From the NCBI GenBank assembly GCA_017443685.1, contig JAFSYD010000346.1, forward strand, positions 1 through 5,497: a stretch of 5,497 bases of DNA, in the 5' to 3' direction. Below the pieces are notes generated by a model, which worked only from the letters and a program-made list of their open reading frames with translations, made no database searches and was not told where the DNA came from. Both the position numbers and the translations under genes were made by a program. Position 1 is the first letter of the stretch, and each line of letters begins with the position of its first letter. Positions 1 to 5,481 of this stretch are shown piece after piece. This stretch comes from Lachnospiraceae bacterium (GTDB taxonomy: Bacteria; Bacillota; Clostridia; Lachnospirales; Lachnospiraceae).

Positions 1-42
1 CGCTTCCTGCTTTTCTTTACGCGTTAGCTTTTCTTTTGCCAT
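1..42 (-). CDS. Start of an unidentified downstream gene (partial, N-terminus only)
   Basis: An open frame begins with ATG at 42..40 and reads MAKEKLTRKEKQEA to the window edge without a stop. It starts 18 bp after the TAG stop of the transglutaminase-like lipoprotein on the same strand, so it is probably the next gene of the same operon. The visible N-terminus is rich in Lys and Glu and hydrophilic, with no signal peptide so far. A Shine-Dalgarno site is weak: an AGGA at 59-62 overlaps the lipoprotein stop but is about 16 nt from the ATG, further than usual, so the start is uncertain. A second ATG at 49..47 hits a stop within about 11 codons and is not credible. Fourteen residues are too few to name a family. 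Confidence 0.55.
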   Translation of the reverse strand, partial: MAKEKLTRKEKQEA

Positions 43-60
43 AATGCATCAACCAAAATC

Positions 61-996
61 CTAATAGGTGTATTTCGCCGTGTAGTTCGAGCCGTCACCG
101 ACGTATTCCTTTACGGCGCTGTCGTTGTTCGCGTTGTTCGCGGCAAGCGTCGGATCCATCAGCGACCAGTCCGAGCCGTTGAATTCAATGATGTCGTCAA
201 CCCATCCTTTGCCTTCGAGGTATACGGAGATCCACGCGTGATACGCCGTCCCCGAATAGCCGACCACAAGCTTGGTCGGGATATCCTGCGACCGCAGCAT
301 GGCGGACATCAGGGATGCGTAGTCGAAACAGATGCCCTTTTTCGACGCATAGGTTGCATCCACACTCGGGATGTAATTGACCGTCACGTTCGAAGCGAGA
401 TCCGTGTCGTAGGAGATATTTTTGATCACCCAGTTATAAACATTTGTGATAAAGGAAATGTCATCCGTCGAATCGTCCGAAAGCTCCACGCCTTTCTGTA
501 CCGCCTCGGAATCCGCGGTGTAATTGACGTACTGGTTCGGGAAAAGGTAAGGGCGGAACTCATCGGCAAGCTCCACGCGCACCTTCTGGGAAAGCCCCAC
601 GGAATACATATCCTCGGTGACATTTTCAAGCACATCGATCTGATATGTGCCGTTCCCGCCGGTTAAGGGCAGGGCGTGATAGTCGCTGATCTCAAGCGGA
701 TAATCGTATTCCGTTCCGTCGGGATTGTGGATCTGTACCTGTACCTTCGGCGCGCTGCCCCCATAGCGGATCATCACGTAACCGTCGGCGGTGTTCGATG
801 CGTCGATCGAAATCGCGCTGTTCCCGTAGACGGTCGTGCCCGGCGCTTCGGGCATATTGAAATCGTGAACGGTTTCGCGCGGCACGCCCGCGTTCTCCGA
901 GGTGTCGGACATCCCGATCTGTTTTTTTAAATCTCCGATCGAGCAGCCGGACAGCAGTAAGGTTGCCGAAAGGAAAAGGATGAAAAGTTTTTTCAT
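61..996 (-). CDS. Transglutaminase-like (papain-fold) surface lipoprotein
   Basis: This 311-aa protein starts with a lipoprotein signal peptide: MKK, a hydrophobic core, then the lipobox L15-S16-G17-C18. It should therefore be lipidated at Cys18 and anchored on the outer face of the membrane. Residues about 50-150 look like a beta-rich domain (NPDGTEYDYPLEIS and similar). The C-terminal half is a transglutaminase/protease-like domain with an apparently intact triad: Cys223 in KKGICFDYASLMSAMLR, His253 in AYHAWISV and Asp281 in LMDPT. Members of this fold act as transglutaminases, peptidases or amidases, so the reaction and substrate cannot be read from sequence; a peptidoglycan or surface-protein substrate is inference. 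The ATG overlaps the upstream gene's TGA by 4 bp (ATGA), with an AAAGAAG stretch just upstream, so translation is probably coupled. The length is complete, with no sign of damage. Confidence 0.9.
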   Translation of the reverse strand: MKKLFILFLSATLLLSGCSIGDLKKQIGMSDTSENAGVPRETVHDFNMPEAPGTTVYGNSAISIDASNTADGYVMIRYGGSAPKVQVQIHNPDGTEYDYPLEISDYHALPLTGGNGTYQIDVLENVTEDMYSVGLSQKVRVELADEFRPYLFPNQYVNYTADSEAVQKGVELSDDSTDDISFITNVYNWVIKNISYDTDLASNVTVNYIPSVDATYASKKGICFDYASLMSAMLRSQDIPTKLVVGYSGTAYHAWISVYLEGKGWVDDIIEFNGSDWSLMDPTLAANNANNDSAVKEYVGDGSNYTAKYTY

Positions 997-2018
997 GACT
1001 CAGCTTCTTTCTCCGTGGAATTGTTGTTGATCACCAAATGCAGCACGTTCCCGGCACGGTCGGGAATGTAAACGTTCAAAAATGTATCCGGATACGGGAA
1101 GATCACCTCGCCGATGATCGCCATTGTGGAGATCGGATCGACGCGGTTGTTGCCGGCGTCGAGAGCGAAGATCTTCTGGTAATCCACACTGGACCCTTCG
1201 TCGTCAACGTACAGGATGACCTTTCCTTCTTTGACAAAATTATCCTTAAGCACGGGCACGCTCCGGTCCACATCGGTGACGGTCGCTTCCGCCGTTGTGG
1301 TCTGAAAGTTGTAAAATTTTGCCGTTACGGAAAGCGTTCCGTTCTTCGTCGGCAAAATGTAAAAGGTGTTGCGTCCGCTCTGGTAAACGGGCGTCTGTGT
1401 CCCGCCGACGGTCGCCGTGACCGTATCCACAGGCACGGAAGAATCAATCGTAACGTCATAGCGGATACGTCCGCGCAGGAATACATCGTGGTTCGGCTCG
1501 ACGGTCATTGCCGGCTTTAAAAATAATACCGGAGTTGCCACAACCGCGGCGATGATGCCGATGGCAACGAACTTCTGCAGGCCGTAGCGGCGCTGTCTGT
1601 ACATATTATACTCTATCAGCGTTTCAAGGGGAATGGAATTTTCTTTTTGTCCCTCTTCAAAAAAAATAAATTCCAAAAGCCGCTTTGCGTCCTCGACCTC
1701 GAAGACCGGGATATGAAGGCGCCCCTTCGGCGGATGGATGTCTTTTTCTTCCGCCATTTCCTCGGAAGCGGCGATGTTCATTTCGTTCATCCAGCGGTTG
1801 AACTGCTTCGCCCGGGCCAGGCGCTTGATCGAGTGAAGCGCGTGCAGATAGATATCAAAAAGGATATCCTGCGCGTAGCCCGTATTCCACACATAGCTGT
1901 AAGCAAGCGAAAACTGCTGCTGATAAGTCATCGCAAAAAGACTGGCGAAAGCATTGCTGTCACCCAGTCTTGCGTCGTGAACCAGTGTTTCGATGTATTT
2001 GAGCTCAACCTTTCTCAA
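993..2018 (-). CDS. Membrane protein with sigma-70 region 2-like N-terminus and extracytoplasmic Ig-like domains
   Basis: This 341-aa protein has an unusual layout. Residues about 8-82 resemble region 2 of ECF sigma factors: IETLVHDARLGDSNAFASLF, then YAQDILFDIYLHALHSIKRL and FNRWMNEMN, which parallel the sigma motifs G-D-x-x-A-F, A-E-D-x-x-Q-E-V-F and F-x-x-W-L. No sigma region 4 follows. After a charged stretch there is one TM helix at about 148-167, preceded by basic residues (RQRRYGLQK), which predicts a cytoplasmic N-terminus. The outer part, about 175-332, reads as two beta-sandwich/Ig-like units, with a linker VTDVDRSVPVL and an ending DRAGNVLHLVI typical of bacterial Ig repeats. The start is TTG at 2018, forming TTGA with the upstream stop and preceded by GGAG 9 nt away; the first internal Met (residue 30) lies inside the sigma-like domain. 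It could be a sigma decoy, a membrane-bound regulator or an anti-sigma-like sensor. Function is unknown. Confidence 0.75.
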   Translation of the reverse strand: MRKVELKYIETLVHDARLGDSNAFASLFAMTYQQQFSLAYSYVWNTGYAQDILFDIYLHALHSIKRLARAKQFNRWMNEMNIAASEEMAEEKDIHPPKGRLHIPVFEVEDAKRLLEFIFFEEGQKENSIPLETLIEYNMYRQRRYGLQKFVAIGIIAAVVATPVLFLKPAMTVEPNHDVFLRGRIRYDVTIDSSVPVDTVTATVGGTQTPVYQSGRNTFYILPTKNGTLSVTAKFYNFQTTTAEATVTDVDRSVPVLKDNFVKEGKVILYVDDEGSSVDYQKIFALDAGNNRVDPISTMAIIGEVIFPYPDTFLNVYIPDRAGNVLHLVINNNSTEKEAES

Positions 2019-2977
2019 ATCCGCATACTCCGTTTGGCGATCATCGAACGCGAGCGTTTGATGTCACGCTGGCGGCTCTTTTCATAGGCGATCAGCGCGA
2101 GATCCTCGGGCGTTAAGATGATCGGCTCGAATTTCGGTATCATTTCAGCGATCTTTTCGTCGGCTGCAACACCGATGGGGCCGTTTTCGTATTCATAATC
2201 CAAAGGCACGTCCGCATCCCATGCGGTGTAATTATCCTCAGCGGAAGCGCCGCCCGCGAGACGCATGGCTTCTTCCATTTCCGCCTGTGCGGCGTTTTCG
2301 TTTAAGCGCATCGAAGAGAGCGCGATCAGCCGCGTGATGGAGGTGACGTCGTCGATCCCGGCATAAGCGGTACCGCAGTTGTAAACGATCTTCGCGTGCT
2401 TGCCGGAAGCATTGTGGTCGCGTACCTTCTCCGCGAGCCGGTCTAAGAATACCTCCAGATGCAGATCAGCCTCTTTTTCGTACAAAACGATGAACCGGTT
2501 GCCGCCGTTCCGGCCGACCACGCACTCGTCTAAGGCCGACATCGTAAGGATCAGGGAAAAATTGCGGATGTGGTCGTTGCCGCCCATCCGTCCCTGCTTG
2601 GCATTGACGTCTTTTAAGGAAACAAGCTCGATCATGGCACAGCCCATCTCGCGCGGGATGTCCTTTTCCGCGTATTCATCGATGATCGAATCCACGGAAA
2701 AACGGTTGCCGATCCGCGCCACCGTGTCGGTGTTCGCCGCCTGTGAAAGGGCAGTCAGGTTCTGGTTCTGCCGTGAGAACATCGAAAAGTCGATGATGAT
2801 CATAAAAAAGCACATGAACATCGCGGCCCACAGCAAAAGACAGACGATCCTTAAGTTGGAATCGGTCGCCATTTCCTGGTAAATGTTGCTCGCGACGACG
2901 ATCCGGTAAAAGCAGACCGCCGCAAATGCGACGAACGCAAATAATTCGACAGTTTTTACACGGTCAAAGACTTTCAT
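2015..2977 (-). CDS. Two-TM membrane protein with degenerate GGDEF domain
   Basis: This 320-aa protein has TM helices at about 10-29 and 42-64 with a short outer loop, then a cytoplasmic domain of about 80-230 that follows the GGDEF fold. NTDTVARIGNR (82-92) corresponds to the D-x-L-T-G-L-x-N-R start. IELVSLKDVNAKQGRMGGND (116-135) corresponds to the I-D-x-D-x-F-K-x-x-N-D-x-x-G-H-x-x-G-D segment. RNGGNRF (156-162) sits at the signature position. The first metal-binding Asp is Glu117 and GGDEF reads GGNRF, so the metal ligand and catalytic Glu are lost; diguanylate cyclase activity is not expected. The RxxD inhibitory site is also absent. The tail (284-320) is basic near its end. The ATG at 2977 is preferred over a TTG five codons upstream, because GGTGAGG lies 6 nt before it. 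The stop overlaps the next start by 4 bp. It may have become a GTP or ligand sensor or a scaffold. Confidence 0.82.
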   Translation of the reverse strand: MKVFDRVKTVELFAFVAFAAVCFYRIVVASNIYQEMATDSNLRIVCLLLWAAMFMCFFMIIIDFSMFSRQNQNLTALSQAANTDTVARIGNRFSVDSIIDEYAEKDIPREMGCAMIELVSLKDVNAKQGRMGGNDHIRNFSLILTMSALDECVVGRNGGNRFIVLYEKEADLHLEVFLDRLAEKVRDHNASGKHAKIVYNCGTAYAGIDDVTSITRLIALSSMRLNENAAQAEMEEAMRLAGGASAEDNYTAWDADVPLDYEYENGPIGVAADEKIAEMIPKFEPIILTPEDLALIAYEKSRQRDIKRSRSMIAKRSMRI

Positions 2978-2983
2978 AACACA

Positions 2984-2990
2984 CCTCACC
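2984..2990 (-). promoter_or_regulatory. Ribosome binding site that sets the start of the degenerate GGDEF gene
   Basis: The minus strand reads GGTGAGG followed by a 6-nt spacer and ATG at 2977. The alternative upstream TTG at 2992 would overlap this site and has no comparable purine tract before it, so the ATG is the better start. Confidence 0.7.
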
Positions 2991-2997
2991 AAAACGT

Positions 2998-3040
2998 TTC
3001 ACACACATTTACTTTAAATCAAAGCAAGGGTTCACACACA
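2998..3040 (-). repeat. Pair of identical 10-bp direct repeats in the 68-bp intergenic gap
   Basis: The plus-strand 10-mer ttcacacaca occurs at 2998-3007 and again at 3031-3040, reading TGTGTGTGAA on the coding strand. The copies start 33 bp apart, close to three helical turns, so they face the same side of the DNA. They lie between the kinase stop and the next ATG, the only gap of any size between the regulator and the left edge. This placement fits an operator for a dimeric regulator, possibly the adjacent LytTR protein, whose family binds spaced direct repeats. However, the sequence does not match the known AgrA-type consensus, and no convincing -35/-10 pair is visible in the gap. The function is inferred from position only. 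Confidence 0.4.
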
Positions 3041-3045
3041 ATTCC

Positions 3046-4371
3046 CTATGCCCCGATATTCTGTTCGGATGCCTCGAACTTCATAACGATATCCAGCCGA
3101 AACTCCTTTTCGTCGGCATCGACACGCATCGTTCCGTGATATTTTTCGACGGTTTCCCGGATCGACCGTAAGCCGATGCCCGTATGCCCGGGCTTTGTGG
3201 ATACGAAAACGCCGATGCTGTTCGCAAGGGAGCCGTCGTAGGAATTCGTCGAAACGATATACAGATGGATGAAGTTCTTCAGCTGGACCGAGATGGCCAG
3301 CCGCCGTTCTTCCTTCGGCAGATGCCCGCAGGCGTCGATCGCGTTCTCCATGATATTCCCGAGAAGCGAGCAAAACTCCACATCATCAATGGGAAGCTCA
3401 TCCGGCAGGTCGATCTGAAGCTCGGTCGCAATGCCGTTTTCCGCCCCTTTTTCCGCATAATAATTAAGGACTGCGTTCAAGGCGGGATTAAAGCAATAAT
3501 TTTTCACAATTATATTATCGGCATCTTCTGCATAATTACTTAAATATTGTTTTAATTCTTTCCAATTTTCTTGAGCGGCAAGCCGGGTGAGGACATGCAG
3601 GGTATGCTTGAAATCGTGCCGCACCCGTGAATCCCGCTGCATCTGCTCCTGAAGATTCTTATACTGCAGGTTCTTGATCTCGTGCAGATGCGCCGCTTTC
3701 TCGAATTCCCGGACGTGAATATACTCCAGCGTAAACGAGTAGAAGATGGCCGTTAAGTATATGTAAAGCAAAAGCAGGCAGATCGTAAAAAGTCCGTACA
3801 GTCCCGCCAGATTCCTTGCCCGAAGCAGGTTCGGACTGGCCGGGATCATGGCGATGTTCATCGCTAAAAACAGTACCGGTATCGACAGCCAGGAGTACCA
3901 TATGCCTTCGAAAGAGTGGGCCGGAGAGATCACGCGCACGTCCCACAGGCTCGTCGATAAGTAGACGCCGCTGCAGATCACCAGCGAAAGCACGGCCTGG
4001 ATCAAAAACACATCGGGTCCCACATAAAGCCTTGTGCCGGCGCCGGTCATTGCGGCCGCGATGTAAGCGGCATTCGACGGAAAGGTCATAAAGACCGCCG
4101 CCCAGATGTATATGAGCAGGCACCTTGCGAAGGTCAGTTTGGTTAAAAAAAAGTATGCGCCGAAGAACGGGATCAAAAACACGAACAGCGCCCGGTTGTC
4201 ACGCATTCCCGTCGCGTCCCAAAACAGATCCAAAAGCGGCAGTGTCAAGCCGGTGTAGCCGAGGCAGATCGCGGCGATCAGCTGCGGACTTGTCTTAAAA
4301 TACGTCCGCACGGGGTAAAACGCGCAGAAAAAAGTCGACAGCAGCACCAGCGCGGCGGAAAGGTTGTTCAT
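3046..4371 (-). CDS. Multi-pass sensor histidine kinase, GHKL/AgrC-like (HPK10-type)
   Basis: This complete 441-aa membrane kinase is expected to autophosphorylate on His and pass the phosphate to a LytTR response regulator. About seven hydrophobic segments (roughly 4-20, 31-49, 60-77, 83-104, 119-140, 160-177, 191-212) form the sensor. A coiled linker (222-248) follows, then the H-box RHDFKHT (251-257) with His252 as phosphoacceptor. The ATPase domain shows the N-box GNIMENAIDAC (Asn339, Asn343, Asp346) and the G-box GHTGIGLRSI (395-404). These are the hallmarks of AgrC/ComD-type kinases, many of which sense peptides, but the actual ligand is unknown and no agrB- or agrD-like gene is in the window. 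The ATG overlaps the regulator's TGA by 4 bp, with GGAAAGGA 8 nt upstream, so the pair is co-translated. A short AT-rich patch lies between the H-box and the ATPase domain. Confidence 0.93.
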   Translation of the reverse strand: MNNLSAALVLLSTFFCAFYPVRTYFKTSPQLIAAICLGYTGLTLPLLDLFWDATGMRDNRALFVFLIPFFGAYFFLTKLTFARCLLIYIWAAVFMTFPSNAAYIAAAMTGAGTRLYVGPDVFLIQAVLSLVICSGVYLSTSLWDVRVISPAHSFEGIWYSWLSIPVLFLAMNIAMIPASPNLLRARNLAGLYGLFTICLLLLYIYLTAIFYSFTLEYIHVREFEKAAHLHEIKNLQYKNLQEQMQRDSRVRHDFKHTLHVLTRLAAQENWKELKQYLSNYAEDADNIIVKNYCFNPALNAVLNYYAEKGAENGIATELQIDLPDELPIDDVEFCSLLGNIMENAIDACGHLPKEERRLAISVQLKNFIHLYIVSTNSYDGSLANSIGVFVSTKPGHTGIGLRSIRETVEKYHGTMRVDADEKEFRLDIVMKFEASEQNIGA

Positions 4372-4862
4372 GCGTTCTGTCCTTTCCGAAGCTGGTCAAA
4401 GCAGTAGTTCTGCCAGGTCCGTTCGATCAGTTGGCTTTCCCGTACCTTGATCGGGAACTTTTGACCGTTGGCCATAATGCAGGTGCGCTCCGTGATGTTG
4501 CGGATGTGATCCATATTCACAAAAATGCCCTTGTTGATCGCTAAAAAGCGCTCGTCCTCGTCGATCATATCGGTGAATTCTTTTATCGTCATCCGGGTGC
4601 GGTATTCTTCGCCGCTTTTGGCACGGATCAGAAGGTAATGCCCGCTCGAAGCCGCCGATATGCAATCCGAGAAGAGGAGCTTCACTTCCCTTCGGTCCGC
4701 CGTGAACGTCATATAGCGGTTCATCGTCGGAAGCACGTTAAGGGCGTCGTCAAACAGCGTGCGCAGCCTCTCTTCCGAAACGGGCTTAACGATGTAGTCG
4801 AACGCGTGGAAACGGAATGCTTCCGGCATATTTTCGCGGCTTGTCGTGACGAAAATGATCAT
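4368..4862 (-). CDS. LytTR-family response regulator, 5'-truncated (phospho-acceptor half of receiver missing)
   Basis: From the first Met at 4862 the frame gives 164 aa; homology continues upstream in frame to about 4922 ([20 protein letters not shown]), then is lost and a TGA lies at 4944-4946. The remaining receiver half has the conserved Thr of FVTTS and the Lys-Pro of DYIVKP. The beta1 acidic pair and the beta3 phospho-Asp are absent. A complete LytTR DNA-binding domain follows (about 50-160: REVKLLFSDCISAASSGHY, TIKEFTDMI, FLAINKGIFVNMDHI, FPIKVRESQ). An intact relative would have about 55 more N-terminal residues. Met4862 has no good Shine-Dalgarno site and lies inside the receiver, so the true start is lost. 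The stop overlaps the kinase start, which makes the two an operon pair. The truncation coincides with the end of malic enzyme homology: either a pseudogene made by deletion or a misassembly. Confidence 0.82.
   Translation of the reverse strand: MIIFVTTSRENMPEAFRFHAFDYIVKPVSEERLRTLFDDALNVLPTMNRYMTFTADRREVKLLFSDCISAASSGHYLLIRAKSGEEYRTRMTIKEFTDMIDEDERFLAINKGIFVNMDHIRNITERTCIMANGQKFPIKVRESQLIERTWQNYCFDQLRKGQNA
4380..4387 (-). promoter_or_regulatory. Ribosome binding site of the histidine kinase gene
   Basis: The minus strand reads GGAAAGGA, 8 nt before the kinase ATG at 4371, inside the last codons of the response regulator. It supports independent as well as coupled initiation of the kinase. 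Confidence 0.6.
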
Positions 4863-4907
4863 GCACCCGCTGTCGCGCTTGCGGATATCGTGCGCAAGGT
4901 CGAGCCC

Positions 4908-4927
4908 GCTTAAGCGCCCGATGAGAG
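4908..4927. other. Junction between malic enzyme and response-regulator sequence
   Basis: On the minus strand, malic enzyme homology runs through SVPICL (codon for Leu at 4927..4925) and then gives SSGA and a TAA at 4912..4910. In another frame, receiver homology begins at about 4922 with [10 protein letters not shown]. Two unrelated conserved proteins therefore abut within a few bases, each cut inside a conserved domain. No insertion sequence, inverted repeat or target duplication is visible here. The arrangement fits a deletion joining same-strand genes, or an artificial contig join. Confidence 0.75.
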
Positions 4928-5248
4928 GCAGATAGGAACGGAATCAATATCCGCAAAACACTTGTAAAGCACGGACTTTCCTTCCATGACCGGCATGCCG
5001 GCCTCCGGGCCGATATTGCCGAGGCCCAAAACGCGCGTGCCGTCCGACACGACCGCTACCATATTGCCCCGGCAGGTATAGTCAAAGGAAAGGTCCTTGT
5101 CCTCGCGGATTTTGCGGCAAGGCTCCGCGACGCCCGGCGTATAAAGCACGCTCAAATCATGGGCGTTCTCCAACTTCGCCTTCGGCACTGTCGCCAGTTT
5201 GCCGTTGTGCTCCTTATGAACTTGGAGCGCTTCTTCGTTCAGATTCAT
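4910..5248 (-). pseudogene. Malic enzyme, 3'-truncated N-terminal fragment
   Basis: The 112-aa frame begins [18 protein letters not shown] and carries the conserved N-terminal part of bacterial malic enzymes: [13 protein letters not shown] (32-44, with the catalytic-type Tyr36), the signature around [17 protein letters not shown] (68-84) and [10 protein letters not shown] (87-96, with Lys91). Homology ends at PICL (residue 108); four unrelated residues and a stop follow. Bacterial enzymes of this short type are roughly 380-400 aa, so the metal-binding acids and the whole NAD(P)-binding domain are missing and the product cannot be active. An intact enzyme would oxidatively decarboxylate malate to pyruvate in the cytoplasm. 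The start at 5248 is chosen because AAAGGAAGGGG lies 6 nt upstream; a further ATG at 5305 has no such site and sits at the predicted transcription start. The promoter and start region look healthy, so the loss is recent or artefactual. Confidence 0.85.
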
Positions 5249-5254
5249 ATAATA

Positions 5255-5265
5255 CCCCTTCCTTT
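5255..5265 (-). promoter_or_regulatory. Strong ribosome binding site of the malic enzyme gene
   Basis: The minus strand reads AAAGGAAGGGG with a 6-nt AT-rich spacer before ATG 5248. It decides the start against the in-frame ATG at 5305. Confidence 0.8.
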
Positions 5266-5315
5266 CATTTGATATAAAAAATTTTAGGACGCGAATTGCT
5301 CCCATCCCTAAGAGA

Positions 5316-5344
5316 AGGATACCTTATTTTACGGTGATTGTCAA
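5316..5344 (-). promoter_or_regulatory. Sigma-A-type promoter of the malic enzyme gene
   Basis: On the minus strand a perfect -35 TTGACA (5344..5339) is followed by a 17-bp spacer and a -10 TATCCT (5321..5316), which matches the consensus at four of six positions. AT-rich sequence precedes the -35. Transcription would start near 5309, giving a 5' leader of about 60 nt before ATG 5248. In the sequence as given, this promoter would also read through into the truncated regulator and the kinase. Confidence 0.7.
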
Positions 5345-5439
5345 TTTCTAATTTTCTGAAAATCACTTGTATCCCGTCCCATCCGACAGACGTTTTCCTG
5401 CCCGTCGTCTCTGCCCTGCGGCCGTTTCCACACCATGCT
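5345..5439. other. Intergenic stretch between the tRNA terminator and the malic enzyme promoter
   Basis: No credible open frame, RNA gene or strong hairpin was seen here. The sequence changes from AT-rich next to the promoter to GC-rich (about 5371-5430) near the tRNA terminator. Confidence 0.5.
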
Positions 5440-5440
5440 G

Positions 5441-5471
5441 GAAAAAGAAAACCCCGGAGCTATGCTCCGGG
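5441..5471 (-). terminator. Intrinsic terminator downstream of the tRNA
   Basis: The plus strand has an 8-bp perfect stem, cccggagc (5453-5460) and gctccggg (5464-5471), around a 3-nt loop. It is flanked at 5441-5451 by an A-rich tract (gaaaaagaaaa). Read on the minus strand, this is a GC-rich hairpin followed by a T-rich tract, which is the correct orientation to end a transcript coming from the tRNA. It begins 10 nt after the tRNA's CCA end. Confidence 0.85.
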
Positions 5472-5481
5472 ATGGATATTC

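Noticed and set aside
238..2882. Plus-strand open frames at 238-666, 676-930, 1038-1520, 1647-2087 and 2400-2882
   Set aside because: They lie opposite minus-strand genes with recognisable domains and overlap chains. Their translations are Arg/His/Val-rich, low in recognisable motifs and without good ribosome binding sites, as expected of antisense shadows.
2989..2998. AACGTTTTG on the minus strand as an AgrA-type LytTR binding half-site
   Set aside because: It matches the 9-bp family consensus at all but one position as I recall it, but no second half-site lies at the usual spacing and it runs into the ribosome binding site. Chance is likely.
2978..3045. A sigma-A promoter in the gap before the degenerate GGDEF gene
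   Set aside because: The best pairing (TTGTGT, 17 bp, TTTAAA) is weak at both hexamers. An independent promoter is possible but cannot be supported from sequence alone.
3032..4123. Minus-strand open frames 3032-3373 and 3659-4123 inside the kinase gene, and plus-strand frames 3184-3543 and 3816-4091
   Set aside because: All fall inside the intact GHKL kinase reading frame, whose TM segments, H-, N- and G-boxes are clear. These alternative frames show no family features.
3046..4862. A complete agr-like quorum-sensing locus
   Set aside because: The kinase and LytTR regulator are agr-like, but no AgrB-type peptidase or small AgrD-like peptide frame was found in the window.
5249..5305. Longer malic enzyme start at ATG 5305 ([10 protein letters not shown]...)
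   Set aside because: There is no Shine-Dalgarno site there, it falls almost at the predicted transcription start, and malic enzyme-like sequence begins only after the strong ribosome binding site at 5255-5265.
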